A DNA stretch of 64,000 nucleotides from Porphyromonas loveana (GCF_003096695.1 NZ_QEKY01000008.1:62001-126000), one strand, 5' to 3'. Positions 16,770-26,874 are shown, numbered from the stretch's first letter. The notes: generated from the letters alone by a model not told the origin. Translations and numbers: made by a program.

Positions 16770-18156
16770 ATGAAAAGAACATTTTTGCTATGATTTCTGT
16801 CATGCTTTCATTTGTAGCATGTACAAAAGAGTCGTTTGATTTGCAAAATGATGAGTTACAAATAAATCCAGCAAAATCAAGGTCTTTCGAAGACAAGCTG
16901 AGAGATTTTGCCATTTCAAACTACGCTGCATTTGTTAGTGAGCGGGGGGGGACTATGAATCACTTGCAATCGAATCATTAGAACCCATCACTGCTGACTT
17001 AGAGCCATCCCGCTCTGGAGATGCAACAAAGGATACGATAGCCTATATCGTTAATTTCAAAAACACGAATGGTTCAATAATTATTGTCGGGAGTAGAGCT
17101 GTACCACCAACGACAATCGCCATCATGGAGGAGTCGAAAATGCAGTTAATAGACACAGCAAAAAATACTGGCATGGCAATGTTCATTGATATGGCAACAA
17201 ACTACTACTATCAGTTAGCCGGACAGAGAGTTATTGATGCAGGAATGGCCACAGCAGAAGAGATGTCAAACAAAAGCAGAGCTGAAATACATCAACTCGT
17301 AAGTGACCTATCTGTTGATGGAGAAGAGCCTGTTATCGGTCCAAATACGATCGACCCCAGCCAAACAATATCCACACCATGGACAACAACAAAGAGAGAG
17401 ATTATGATTCCTGTAAAGTGGGGACAAAGATACCCCTTTAATATCGCAACACCTCTTGTATTTAATCCATTCTACCCCAATATTGGAGAATTAACTGAGC
17501 ATGCGGTAGTTGGCTGCGTGGCTGTCGCAATAGGTCAAATAACGACCTATCATCAATTTCCGAAAGTTTTAGATCAAAACACACTAAATTGGGATGCGTT
17601 AACAAACAGCAACCCTCAGATACCAGAATTTGAGGCTATTGCCCAGTATCTTGCCAAAATTGGTCATTTAGCAGGTAATAGTTGGGGACTGAACGCGACT
17701 AGTTCAACAGATAAGAAAGCTCGCAAGGCTTTTCTGCGCTTAGGATACTCCTATGTCCCTCGACCTGCAAAGTATCGTCAAGCCCTTGTTGAAGAGTCTA
17801 TGTCAAATCATCTCCCTGTATATATGTCTGGAAGCCGAATCAAACATCAATTTATAATTACTTGGTATGACAAAGGACATGCATGGGTCGTAGATGGCAC
17901 TTTGGAAAGAGAACGGACATATACATTCTACAATTATGATGGAGACATCGTATCGACAAGTCTAACTAAACAATCCTTTTTTCACTGCAATTGGGGTTGG
18001 GCAGGCCTCTATAATGGATTTTTCCGCAAGGGAGTTTTTAATGCAAGTGAGGGACCTGTTTTCCAAGATCGTAATGGACAACTCTACTCGACATCAAACA
18101 ACTCTACGTACAATTATCAGTATGATTTATCAATGATGATCAATATCCAATCATAA
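16770..18156 (+). pseudogene. C10 (streptopain/PrtT-like) cysteine protease, two frameshifts
   Basis: Read across two shifts, this is a ~460-aa lipoprotein-type C10 protease. ATG 16770 gives MKRTF then a stop; one extra T in the run at 16782-16786 would join it to MISVMLSFVAC, a lipobox. A run of eight G (16944-16951) then breaks the frame; one more G would join SERGG to DYESLAIESLEP and the rest. The pro-domain (VNFKNTNGSIIIVGSRAVPP) and catalytic core follow. The core has the nucleophile Cys in VVGCVAVAIGQ, the His in KGHAWVVDG and the conserved HCNWGWAGLYNGFF. The catalytic half (17125-18156) is intact. It may be decayed, phase-variable or affected by assembly errors in homopolymers. Confidence 0.75.
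16944..16951 (+). repeat. poly-G tract (G8) within the C10 protease gene
   Basis: Eight consecutive G residues sit at the junction of the two frames. Nine G would restore one frame from the pro-domain to the end of the protein. This length is typical of slipped-strand contingency tracts. Confidence 0.8.
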
Positions 18157-18173
18157 CATAAAAATTAATCACA

Positions 18174-18803
18174 ATGAAAATTTATTTCAAGCCTACTGCA
18201 TTTGCTGTTTTTCTGTATGTGCTCCTCGGAGCTCTTTCATGTGGACAAGAACCGGGAGCAACTTATCGGAAAAACTTTGTCAACATTTACATTAGCCCTG
18301 ATTATTTGTCAGAGCCGAGCTACAATCAAGAAAGTGGAAAATATTATTTCGAAATATATGGTAAGTACATTCAATACAATACGCCCGAACAGCAAGCTCT
18401 TAGCGAAAAATATGGAGACACAAACTTCAATGGGTTTGTCCATATCTTTGAGGCGGCATTAGCCCAACCGTTAGCGTCTGTTGATGTGGTGGCCATAGAT
18501 GACTATGATGAGGAGCATCCGGCCGGCAGCTCACTTAACGATATTACCATCTTTACTTATTATACTTACCAACCATTCATTTCTGGGGGCTATCATGGAG
18601 ATGAAAGTATAACAAAAGTGGAACTGCGTCTCTCAGATATGCCAACAGAGCCACTGATATTGCTTAAAGAAAATTTCCAATTTTATCTGGAACAAGCTCC
18701 GTCCACATCCGGAGAGCACAAAGTGCAAGTGACGTTCACATTCGAAGACGGCAAACAAATCTCTCAGACGCTTATCCTATCGGCAAATCAAGAAAACAAG
18801 TAG
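18174..18803 (+). CDS. exported lipoprotein, possibly DUF5034 family (1 of 2)
   Basis: The 209-aa product has a lipoprotein signal (AVFLYVLLGALSCGQ). The mature part shows beta-rich, aromatic sequence with a conserved DEEHPAGSSLNDIT segment and ends in KVQVTFTFEDGKQI. It resembles a Bacteroidota lipoprotein family that I tentatively recall as DUF5034. It begins 17 bases after the protease stop and is paralogous to the next gene. The lipid anchor suggests the periplasm or cell surface. Function is unknown; a role as partner or inhibitor of the neighbouring protease is only a contextual guess. Confidence 0.65.
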   Translation: MKIYFKPTAFAVFLYVLLGALSCGQEPGATYRKNFVNIYISPDYLSEPSYNQESGKYYFEIYGKYIQYNTPEQQALSEKYGDTNFNGFVHIFEAALAQPLASVDVVAIDDYDEEHPAGSSLNDITIFTYYTYQPFISGGYHGDESITKVELRLSDMPTEPLILLKENFQFYLEQAPSTSGEHKVQVTFTFEDGKQISQTLILSANQENK

Positions 18804-18884
18804 CATTCGACAAAAAAGTATTTTTGCTTTCATTTGCAGCATACGTATAACAAAGGACGAATCCATAAAATAACAGCAAAAAAG

Positions 18885-19526
18885 ATGAAAACGACTCTCA
18901 AACTATCATTTGTCGCCGTTTTTCTATACCTTCTTTTGGGGGCTTTTAGTTGTGAGACGCCATATGGTGGCCATTACCGAGAATATTATATTGATGTTTA
19001 TAAGGTTGCCGATACCCTAATGGCAAGCAAAAGCAGTATAAACTCGGATGGAAAGCCGACATGGAGCCTCTATGCTGATGGGGAAATCAGTTATTGGCAA
19101 AACTCCTCGAAGCACAAAGAGCTGAGAGAGCGGTACGGCGATACCCATTTCAATCGCAAGGCTGCGCCAGTCGAAGTTGCATTGGCTCTACCTCTGTTGT
19201 CGGTCAATGTTGTAGCCTTGGATAATTACAGTGAAGAATATCCGGCAGGGAGTTCGCTCAATGACATTACCAGTCTTAAATTCAGGACGTGCTACCCCTT
19301 CGTTTCCAGCGGCTATAAGTCGCCCTATGGCTTCACCGAAATGAAGAAAAAACTATCAGACATACAACCCAAAGATTGGTATATGCTGAAAGATTGGTTT
19401 GATATTTTTCTGGATCAAGCTCCGGCCATACACGGAGAACACAAAGTGCAAGTGACGTTCACATTCGAAGACGGCAAACAAATCACTCAGACACTTATCC
19501 TATCGGCAAACCAAGGAAACAAGTAG
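18885..19526 (+). CDS. exported lipoprotein, possibly DUF5034 family (2 of 2)
   Basis: This 213-aa paralogue of the previous protein shares the lipobox region (FLYLLLGAFSCE), the SEEYPAGSSLNDIT segment and an almost identical C-terminus (GEHKVQVTFTFEDGKQI). The frame opens at 18834, but the ATG at 18885 gives a normal signal peptide. The last ~90 bases of the two genes are nearly the same at DNA level, while the middles have diverged. This points to tandem duplication plus recent conversion of the 3' ends. A terminator follows, so the protease and both lipoproteins form one unit. Confidence 0.65.
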   Translation: MKTTLKLSFVAVFLYLLLGAFSCETPYGGHYREYYIDVYKVADTLMASKSSINSDGKPTWSLYADGEISYWQNSSKHKELRERYGDTHFNRKAAPVEVALALPLLSVNVVALDNYSEEYPAGSSLNDITSLKFRTCYPFVSSGYKSPYGFTEMKKKLSDIQPKDWYMLKDWFDIFLDQAPAIHGEHKVQVTFTFEDGKQITQTLILSANQGNK

Positions 19527-19562
19527 CTTCGCCGCAAGAACTACGGCTCCATACATCACAGA

Positions 19563-19611
19563 GTGCCGAGACTTGTACGCAGAAATTTGCGAGGAGTCTC
19601 GGCACTTTTTT
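19563..19611 (+). terminator. intrinsic terminator after the lipoprotein pair
   Basis: The arms GTGCCGAGACT and AGTCTCGGCAC (19595-19605) pair perfectly over 11 bases around a 21-base loop and are followed by six T. Confidence 0.85.
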
Positions 19612-19704
19612 GGGCAAAGAAATCGGAGGGATATAGGGCCTAACGCTTCCTCTCAGACCTGACATTGTGTTACATTTATAAGAGAAATCTGCACATAGCT
19701 CTGC

Positions 19705-19740
19705 TTATTGTGTAGATACACACTATTTTTTCTACCTTTG
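19705..19740 (+). promoter_or_regulatory. promoter of pckA
   Basis: TACCTTTG at 19733-19740 is an exact -7 element. TTATTGTG at 19705-19712 is a plausible -33 region at slightly long spacing. The leader would be about 110 bases. Apart from the terminator and this promoter, the 329 bases between 19527 and 19855 hold nothing recognised. Confidence 0.5.
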
Positions 19741-19855
19741 TTCGGTTTCGATAATGATGTAACGTTCAAGGAGCTGAACAAGGCTCTGCGACACACTGTT
19801 CTAACCAAAACAAACAAGAAAAAAAGAAAACGTAACCACTTAATTATTTTAAGTA

Positions 19856-21463
19856 ATGAGCAAGTTAGATTTGACCAAGTACGGCATCAACGGTGCCACT
19901 GAGATCATCCACAATCCCTCTTACGATCAGCTCTACGCAGAGGAGACTCGTGCCGGACTCGAAGGCTTCGAGAAGGGACAGGTCACCGAACTGGGTGCTG
20001 TCAATGTGATGACGGGTGTGTACACCGGCCGTTCGCCCAAGGACAAGTTCTTTGTAATGGACGATACTACCCGCGACACCATTTGGTGGACGTCGGACGA
20101 ATACAAGAACGATAATAAGCCTGTCACCCAAGAAGCATGGAGCAGCATCAAGAAGCTGGCCGTGGACGAACTCTCGGGCAAGCGTCTCTTCGTCGTGGAT
20201 ACGTTCTGCGGTGCGAATGAGAACTCACGTCTGAAGATCCGCTTCATCATGGAAGTAGCATGGCAGGCTCACTTCGTGACCAATATGTTCATCCGTCCGA
20301 CAGCCGAAGAACTGGCTAACTACGGCGAACCCGACTTCGTCGTTATCAATGCCTCGAAAGCGAAAGTAGAGAACTACAAAGAGTTGGGTCTCAACTCTGA
20401 GACAGCCGTAGTCTTCAACCTGACGGAGAAGATGCAAGTGATCCTCAACACCTGGTATGGAGGTGAGATGAAGAAGGGTATGTTCTCCTACATGAACTAC
20501 CTCCTCCCGCTCAACGGCATGGCCTCTATGCACTGCTCAGCCAATACCAGCTTGGACGGCAAGGAAACGGCTATCTTCTTCGGTCTCTCAGGAACGGGTA
20601 AGACTACGCTGAGTACCGATCCCAAGCGTAAGCTCATCGGCGACGACGAGCACGGCTGGGACGAAGACGGCGTGTTCAACTTCGAAGGAGGTTGCTATGC
20701 AAAGGTGATCAACCTGAGCCGCGAAAACGAACCCGACATCTACAACGCCATTCGTCGCGATGCTTTGTTGGAGAATGTGACGGTGGATGCAGCCGGTAAG
20801 ATCGACTTCGACGACAAGTCCGTAACGGAGAATACCCGTGTATCATACCCCATCTACCACATCGAGAACATCGTGAAGCCCGTCTCTAAGGCTGGTCACG
20901 CACAGAAAGTAATCTTCCTCTCGGCCGATGCCTTCGGCGTATTACCTCCGGTGTCTATCCTGACGCCCGAGCAGACGAAGTATTACTTCCTCTCCGGCTT
21001 CACGGCCAAATTGGCAGGTACTGAGCGCGGCATCACAGAGCCCACGCCCACATTCTCAGCTTGCTTCGGCGCAGCCTTCTTGTCGCTGCACCCCACCAAG
21101 TATGCCGAAGAACTTGTAAAGAAGATGGAAGCCGTAGGAGCTACTGCCTACCTCGTGAATACGGGTTGGAACGGTACGGGCAAGCGTATCTCTATCAAGG
21201 ACACGCGTGGTATTATCGACGCCATCCTCGACGGATCGATCGACAAGGCTCCGACGAAGGAAATTCCTTTCTTCAGCTTCCGCGTGCCTACGGCTCTGCC
21301 GGGAGTAGATCCTAACATCCTCGATCCTCGCGACACTTATCAGAATGCAGAGGAGTGGACGGTGAAGGCAAAGGATTTGGCCGAGCGATTCATCAAGAAC
21401 TTCGTTAAGTTCACGGGCAATGACGCCGGCAAAGCTCTCGTAGTAGCAGGCCCCAAGCTCTAA
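19856..21463 (+). CDS. pckA: phosphoenolpyruvate carboxykinase (ATP)
   Basis: The 535-aa enzyme interconverts oxaloacetate and PEP with ATP/ADP. In an amino-acid-fermenting anaerobe it probably runs toward oxaloacetate, feeding fumarate and succinate. The kinase-1a motif [16 protein letters not shown], the kinase-2 region [20 protein letters not shown] and [13 protein letters not shown] are clear, as is [11 protein letters not shown] near the N-terminus. Length matches the ATP-type family. It has its own promoter and terminator, so it appears monocistronic. Confidence 0.97.
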   Translation: MSKLDLTKYGINGATEIIHNPSYDQLYAEETRAGLEGFEKGQVTELGAVNVMTGVYTGRSPKDKFFVMDDTTRDTIWWTSDEYKNDNKPVTQEAWSSIKKLAVDELSGKRLFVVDTFCGANENSRLKIRFIMEVAWQAHFVTNMFIRPTAEELANYGEPDFVVINASKAKVENYKELGLNSETAVVFNLTEKMQVILNTWYGGEMKKGMFSYMNYLLPLNGMASMHCSANTSLDGKETAIFFGLSGTGKTTLSTDPKRKLIGDDEHGWDEDGVFNFEGGCYAKVINLSRENEPDIYNAIRRDALLENVTVDAAGKIDFDDKSVTENTRVSYPIYHIENIVKPVSKAGHAQKVIFLSADAFGVLPPVSILTPEQTKYYFLSGFTAKLAGTERGITEPTPTFSACFGAAFLSLHPTKYAEELVKKMEAVGATAYLVNTGWNGTGKRISIKDTRGIIDAILDGSIDKAPTKEIPFFSFRVPTALPGVDPNILDPRDTYQNAEEWTVKAKDLAERFIKNFVKFTGNDAGKALVVAGPKL

Positions 21464-21496
21464 AAGAACAGACGACTTAACGGCCAAAATAGCCTG

Positions 21497-21543
21497 AAGG
21501 GGCTGTGTCGCAGGTAGCTACTACCTCGCCGACACAGCCCCTT
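21497..21543 (+). terminator. intrinsic terminator after pckA
   Basis: AAGGGGCTGTGTCG pairs perfectly with CGACACAGCCCCTT (21530-21543) around a 19-base loop that itself contains a short stem. A T/C-rich tail follows. Confidence 0.8.
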
Positions 21544-21641
21544 CTCTATTATCCGGCTTTGGTTTGTAACGGTCAGTGAGGAGAGCATCGGCAACGAGCA
21601 AAGCTAAACGGTTATACACCGGCTTTTTCACGCCTCTTTAT

Positions 21642-21649
21642 TATCTTTG
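21642..21649 (+). promoter_or_regulatory. putative -7 box upstream of the amidinotransferase-fold gene
   Basis: TATCTTTG fits the Bacteroidota -7 consensus and lies 44 bases before the ATG at 21694. No good -33 element was seen at standard spacing. Confidence 0.4.
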
Positions 21650-21693
21650 CCCTGTAGCCTCATTAAGAAACCACATGGAGGCTACAAACCATC

Positions 21694-22620
21694 ATGCAAC
21701 ACATACAACCACATGTAACCAACGAGACGGCCAAGCTGTGCACTGTCGTGTTGGGTCTGCCCGACTCCACCGGCGGTGCACCCGCAGCAACCGAAACATA
21801 CGATGCAAAAAGTTACGAATCAGTTATACGCGGCGTTTACCCCACTGACGAGGACATCAAGCGCGAAATGGATGCCGTGCTGGAAGTGCTCCTGCGCCAT
21901 GGTGTGGAGGTGCTTCGTCCCGATCCGATAGAGAATTACAATCAGATTTTTGCTCGCGATGTAGCATTTGTCATAGAAGACAAGCTCTTTATATCCAATC
22001 TCATATCTGATCGTGCACGCGAATCGGAGGCTTTTGCTCCCATCTGGCAGCGAGTAGGACGCAGCAATCTGGAGCAACTCCCCGAAGACATACACGTAGA
22101 AGGGGGTGACGTACTCCTATACAACGACATACTCTTTATCGGCACCTATTTCGGTAGCGACTATTCGAGTTACAAGACTGCACGCACCAATAAGCGAGCC
22201 GTCGATTTCTTCCGTGAATACTTCCCTCACAAGACCATCATCCCCATTGAGCTTATCAAGCACGACACCGACCCGATGCGCTCTGTCCTGCACCTCGACT
22301 GCGCTTTTCAGCCCGTGAGCCGTGGGCGCGCTATCGTTTACAAGGAGGGGATGCTTCACCGCGAGAACTTCGGGCTGATCAGAGAGATATTCGGTGGTGA
22401 CGAAAACTTATTCGAGATCACGCCACTGGAAGCCTATCTGATGAATACTAATATCTTCTCGCTCAGCCCCGACACCATCATAAGCGAACGCAACTTCGTG
22501 CGTCTCAATCAACATCTGCGTCAGGCTTGGGATATGACGGTGGAAGAAGTACCCTACTACGAAGTGTCCAAGCAGGGTGGACTGCTGCGCTGCTCTACCA
22601 TGCCGCTCGTGCGAGAATAA
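21694..22620 (+). CDS. amidinotransferase/dimethylargininase-fold hydrolase
   Basis: The 308-aa protein belongs to the guanidine-modifying (pentein) superfamily that includes DDAH, arginine deiminase and glycine amidinotransferase. Key residues are recognisable: an Asp in FARDVAFVIEDKL, the HVEGGDVLL motif, the His in VLHLDCAFQPV and the C-terminal nucleophile Cys in GGLLRCSTMPLVR. The exact substrate cannot be read from sequence. Arginine or a derivative is likely, and citrulline would be the product if it is a deiminase. radA starts 42 bases downstream, so the two may be cotranscribed. Confidence 0.75.
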   Translation: MQHIQPHVTNETAKLCTVVLGLPDSTGGAPAATETYDAKSYESVIRGVYPTDEDIKREMDAVLEVLLRHGVEVLRPDPIENYNQIFARDVAFVIEDKLFISNLISDRARESEAFAPIWQRVGRSNLEQLPEDIHVEGGDVLLYNDILFIGTYFGSDYSSYKTARTNKRAVDFFREYFPHKTIIPIELIKHDTDPMRSVLHLDCAFQPVSRGRAIVYKEGMLHRENFGLIREIFGGDENLFEITPLEAYLMNTNIFSLSPDTIISERNFVRLNQHLRQAWDMTVEEVPYYEVSKQGGLLRCSTMPLVRE

Positions 22621-22662
22621 AAGAGAATCGGGTAACGCTCGGACGAAACAAACAGCGCCCTC

Positions 22663-24048
22663 ATGGCCAAGGAAAAAACCATATACGTATGCCGCACCTG
22701 TGGCACTAAGTACGCTAAATGGCAGGGCAATTGCAATGCCTGCGGCGAATGGAACACGATAGAGGAGGAGAAAGTGTCGCCCACACCTGCGGGCAAGAAT
22801 GCGCCACGCAGCTTCATGCCGGAGGGCAAAGCAAACAAACCTCTGCGCTTCGGCGAGGTAGAGTCGGGTGATGAAGAGCGCATCGACCTGTGTGACGAGG
22901 AGTTCAATCGTGTCCTCGGTGGCGGATTGGTTCGCGGAGCCTTCACCCTTCTCGGCGGAGAACCCGGGATAGGAAAGTCCACCCTCATCCTACAGACAGT
23001 GCTACGCCTCCCTACCCTACGCACCTTATACGTATCCGGCGAGGAAAGTGCCCGCCAACTGAAAATGCGTGCCGAACGCTTGGGGCTGGCCGAGAACGAA
23101 TGCTATGTGCTCTGCGAGACAAATCTGGATCGCATCCTCACCCGCACCAACGAGATCAAACCCGATCTGCTTGTCATCGACTCTATCCAGACGGTCTATA
23201 CCGAAGAGGTGGAAAGCTCTGCCGGCAGCGTGGGACAGATACGTGAGTGTGCAGCCCTATTACTCAAATACTGTAAGATAACCGGAGTACCCGTCATCGT
23301 CATCGGTCATATCACAAAAGAAGGTAGTATAGCAGGCCCCAAAGTGCTGGAGCACATCGTGGACACAGTGCTTCAGTTCGACGGTGACAAACACCATCTT
23401 TACCGGATCCTCCGCAGCCAGAAGAATCGTTACGGCAGCACTGCCGAGCTGGGTATATATGAGATGCGTCGCGAAGGTCTGCGCGGAGTAGAGAACCCGA
23501 GCGAACACCTAATCACACTAAACAGAGAGGACCTCAGCGGCATGGCCATAGCCGTAGCGATGGAGGGTATCAGACCGATACTGATCGAGGCACAAGCTTT
23601 GGTCAGCTCTGCCATCTATGCCAATCCACAGCGTTCATCCACCGGCTTCGACCTCAGACGCATGAATATGCTGCTGGCAGTACTGGAGAAGCGTGCAGGC
23701 TTCAAGCTCGTGCAGAAAGATGTATTCCTCAACATCGCAGGAGGGATCAAAATCACGGATCCTGCTACTGACTTGGCCGTTATTTCGTCGGTACTTTCAT
23801 CCAGTTTGGACATAGTGATTCCGCCCGCCGTATGTATGACTGGCGAAGTAGGTCTCTCCGGAGAGATACGTCCCGTGAACCGTATCGAGCAGCGGATCAC
23901 GGAGGCACAGCGGATAGGCTTCCGCGAAATCCTGATACCGACAGACAATTATCGCGAGGAATACAATGACCGCTTCGGCATCCGACTCGTACCGGTGCGC
24001 AAGGTGGAAGAGGCATTCCGCCATTTATTCGCCAAGGGCAGGGAGTGA
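22663..24048 (+). CDS. radA: DNA repair protein RadA
   Basis: The 461-aa RecA-related protein acts at recombination intermediates. An N-terminal zinc finger (CRTCGTKYAKWQGNCNACGEW), Walker A GEPGIGKST (about residue 105), the RadA motif KNRYGS (about 250) and a C-terminal Lon-like domain (GLSGEIRPVNRIEQRI) are in the normal order, and length is normal. It lies between the amidinotransferase-fold gene and a transglutaminase lipoprotein gene whose start is 33 bases after the stop. Confidence 0.96.
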   Translation: MAKEKTIYVCRTCGTKYAKWQGNCNACGEWNTIEEEKVSPTPAGKNAPRSFMPEGKANKPLRFGEVESGDEERIDLCDEEFNRVLGGGLVRGAFTLLGGEPGIGKSTLILQTVLRLPTLRTLYVSGEESARQLKMRAERLGLAENECYVLCETNLDRILTRTNEIKPDLLVIDSIQTVYTEEVESSAGSVGQIRECAALLLKYCKITGVPVIVIGHITKEGSIAGPKVLEHIVDTVLQFDGDKHHLYRILRSQKNRYGSTAELGIYEMRREGLRGVENPSEHLITLNREDLSGMAIAVAMEGIRPILIEAQALVSSAIYANPQRSSTGFDLRRMNMLLAVLEKRAGFKLVQKDVFLNIAGGIKITDPATDLAVISSVLSSSLDIVIPPAVCMTGEVGLSGEIRPVNRIEQRITEAQRIGFREILIPTDNYREEYNDRFGIRLVPVRKVEEAFRHLFAKGRE

Positions 24049-24080
24049 AAACAATCATCAACAAAAAACATATTGACCAA

Positions 24081-26777
24081 ATGAAAGGAAATCATCTGTA
24101 CCGCATCGGTATGCTCTTTCTCATCTCGGCACTGCTGGCAGGCTGTAAGGGAGAAAAACAGTTTATCACCGATGCAGGCTTCCGCAAGCAAGTGCAGGAA
24201 GACTTGAGAGCGAAGCGCGAGGCGCTATCCGAAGGGAATCTATTTGAAGTGCTGGATCGCGACACCCTCGGTAGTGAAGAACGAGGCGCGTTGGAATTCC
24301 TCTACGCCTACATGACACTGCCGGATATCGTAGATTATTCGGGGGACTTCTATCTACAAAATGTCCGCGAGAGCTTCAAAGCACGAGAAGAGATGGCTTG
24401 GGGAAAGGATGTGCCGGAACTGCTCTTCCGCCACTTCGTCCTGCCTATCCGTGTGAACAATGAGAATCTGGATAGTAGCCGCATGGTTTTCTACGCCGAG
24501 CTGAAAGAGCGCGTTGCAGGCATGACGATGAAAGAGGCTGCTCTGGAAGTGAATCACTGGTGCCACGAGAAAGCGACCTACAGCCCCAGCGACCCGCGTA
24601 CGCGCTCTCCGCTGGCTACGGTGAAGAATGCTTTGGGACGCTGCGGTGAGGAGTCCACCTTTACGGTAGCCGCCCTGCGTGCTGTGGGCATCCCTGCCCG
24701 CCAAATGTACACACCGCGTTGGGCACATACGGATGACAACCATGCTTGGGTAGAGGTCTGGGTGGATGGCAAATGGTACTTCATTGGTGCCTGCGAGCCT
24801 GCTGCCGAACTGAACGATGCGTGGTTCAACAGTTCGGTAGTACGCGCCATGCTGACGCATACCCGCGTATTCGGACGCTACGAAGGACCCGAAGAAAAGC
24901 TGCTCAGCACAGCCAACTATACGGAAATCAACTGCATCGATAACTATGCTCCCACAGAAATGATCGAGTTGACGGTTGTGGACAAGAGCGGAAAGCCTGT
25001 CAGTGGAGCGGAAGTGCGCTTCTGTATCTATAACTACGCAGAGTTTTATCCCGTCGTGACCAAGAAATCCGACGATAAGGGTGCCGCCTCCTTGCGAGTG
25101 GGCAAAGGCGATATGCTCGTATGGGCAGCCAAGGATGGTCTGTTCGGCTATGCCATCTCACAAGCTGAAGGCCGCAAACCTCTGATGATAACGCTGGATA
25201 CTTATGAGTCACAGCCCGAATTTGTCGACTTCAAGATCGTTCCCCCCAAGGGCGATCCCATCCCGACGACTTGCTCGCCTCAGCAGATCAACGAGAACGA
25301 TGCCCGCCTGCTCCATGAGGATTCCATCCGTATGGCTTACGAGGCTACATTCAAAACCGCAGAACAGTCGGCTGCTCTCGCCTCTGAATTGGGCGTCGAT
25401 GCCAAGGCACTTACGGCCATTATGCAGACCAGCCGGGGCAATCATGGCGACATTGAAGGCTTCCTGCGCAAGGTAAACACTGGAAAGGATCGCCTCAGAG
25501 CGATGGATCTCTTGCAGACCATCTCACACAAGGATCTGACCGACACACCGGAGTCACTGCTTCTGACTCTCTTCAACGATATGTCCCTGCCGGAAGGCGA
25601 GGCTGCCGGAGGCGAGGCCTACCGCCATCATCTGCGTTACGTGGCATCGCCCCGCATCTATACAGAGATGCTCAGCTCCTTTGTGCCGACGCTCAAGGGC
25701 ATCCTGCCGGCAGAAGAGCAAAGCGCTATGCGGGAAGACCCTGCCCGTCTGGTAAACTGGGTCAGCGCCAATATCAAACTCGACACCCTCTACAATACGC
25801 AGTACACGACCATCACGCCCGCCGGTGTATGGCGAGCCAAGCGCGCCGATCTGCGTTCGATGGGTATCTTCTTCGTCGCTCTGGCACGTACGCTGCAGAT
25901 ACCGGCCAGATACGACGAGGTAACGGGCAAGATACAATACAGCAAGAGTCTGACACCTCTGCAATGGACTGATGTGAATCTGCGGGAGAACAAAAGTGTG
26001 CAAAAGGAAATGGGCACTATGACAATGGACTATACGCCTACGGCCTTGGCACCCAATCCCAACTACTACAGCCGCTTCACCGTAGCAGAAGTGCAGCCCT
26101 CGGGCAGTGTGCGCACGCTCTACTATGATGAGAATGAGGCTACCGACATCAAGACGCTATTCGCCCACCCCAAGGAAACCGCTGCAGGCCGCTACTTCCT
26201 TGTTTCGGGTACGCGCATGGCCAGCGGTAGTGTGTTGTGCCGAATCAGAAAATTCGAGATAGAAAGCGGTAAGACAACGAACGTGCCGCTCGAACTTCTC
26301 CGCGACTCTACAGACGTGCAGGTGATCGGCTCGATCAATGCCGAACAATTGTACCACGATATCTCTGCCAGTGCCGGCGAAAATCGCACCCTGCTCTCAA
26401 CAACAGGACGCGGTTACTTCGCAATGGCCATCCTGGGTGCAGGTCAGGAGCCGACCAATCATGCGCTGAAGGACTTGGAAAAGGTGAAGGCCGAACTCGA
26501 ACAATGGGGGCGTAAGTTTATCCTCCTCTTCCCCGATGCCGACGGTTACAAGCGCTACAAGCCAGCCGACTTCCCTGCTCTGCCCTCGACGGTAGTATTC
26601 GGATGGGATATTCAAGGAGAAAATGCTCGCATGATACAGCAAGCTACCAATTTGCCCAACACGACCACACTGCCGATCGTGGTGATAGCTGATTCATTCG
26701 GTCGTGTTGTCTTCGTCCGACAAGGCTACACCATCGGATTGGGCGAACAGATGATGCAGGTAATCCGCCAGCTCTAA
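24081..26777 (+). CDS. large lipoprotein with transglutaminase-like domain and thioredoxin-like end
   Basis: The ~898-aa protein begins MKGNHLYRIGMLFLISALLAGCKG, a clear lipoprotein signal. The frame is open from 24045, but this ATG fits best. The transglutaminase/cysteine-protease core is at about residues 180-260: GRCGEESTFTVAALRAVGIPAR with the Cys, then DDNHAWVEVW with the His and WYFIGACEP with the Asp-equivalent region. A carboxypeptidase-regulatory-like beta domain follows (KSGKPVSGAEVRF). A middle region repeats a partial transglutaminase motif (VARTLQIPARYDEVTG). The last ~110 residues look like a thioredoxin fold (FILLFPDADGY, LPIVVIADSFG). It is probably a periplasmic or surface peptidase or crosslinking enzyme of unknown substrate. 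Confidence 0.75.
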   Translation: MKGNHLYRIGMLFLISALLAGCKGEKQFITDAGFRKQVQEDLRAKREALSEGNLFEVLDRDTLGSEERGALEFLYAYMTLPDIVDYSGDFYLQNVRESFKAREEMAWGKDVPELLFRHFVLPIRVNNENLDSSRMVFYAELKERVAGMTMKEAALEVNHWCHEKATYSPSDPRTRSPLATVKNALGRCGEESTFTVAALRAVGIPARQMYTPRWAHTDDNHAWVEVWVDGKWYFIGACEPAAELNDAWFNSSVVRAMLTHTRVFGRYEGPEEKLLSTANYTEINCIDNYAPTEMIELTVVDKSGKPVSGAEVRFCIYNYAEFYPVVTKKSDDKGAASLRVGKGDMLVWAAKDGLFGYAISQAEGRKPLMITLDTYESQPEFVDFKIVPPKGDPIPTTCSPQQINENDARLLHEDSIRMAYEATFKTAEQSAALASELGVDAKALTAIMQTSRGNHGDIEGFLRKVNTGKDRLRAMDLLQTISHKDLTDTPESLLLTLFNDMSLPEGEAAGGEAYRHHLRYVASPRIYTEMLSSFVPTLKGILPAEEQSAMREDPARLVNWVSANIKLDTLYNTQYTTITPAGVWRAKRADLRSMGIFFVALARTLQIPARYDEVTGKIQYSKSLTPLQWTDVNLRENKSVQKEMGTMTMDYTPTALAPNPNYYSRFTVAEVQPSGSVRTLYYDENEATDIKTLFAHPKETAAGRYFLVSGTRMASGSVLCRIRKFEIESGKTTNVPLELLRDSTDVQVIGSINAEQLYHDISASAGENRTLLSTTGRGYFAMAILGAGQEPTNHALKDLEKVKAELEQWGRKFILLFPDADGYKRYKPADFPALPSTVVFGWDIQGENARMIQQATNLPNTTTLPIVVIADSFGRVVFVRQGYTIGLGEQMMQVIRQL

Positions 26778-26809
26778 GAACATAGTCCGCAGACGGACAC
26801 AAAAGAGAA

Positions 26810-26844
26810 CGCCCCGAGAGTTTCCAAAGGAACTTCTCGGGGCG
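26810..26844. terminator. terminator between convergent genes
   Basis: CGCCCCGAGA pairs with TCTCGGGGCG (26835-26844) across a short loop. It lies between the transglutaminase gene and the convergent thioredoxin-fold gene and could stop transcription from either side, although T-runs are weak. Confidence 0.6.
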
Positions 26845-26874
26845 TTTGTCATAACCGGTCTTAACAAGCCGGTA

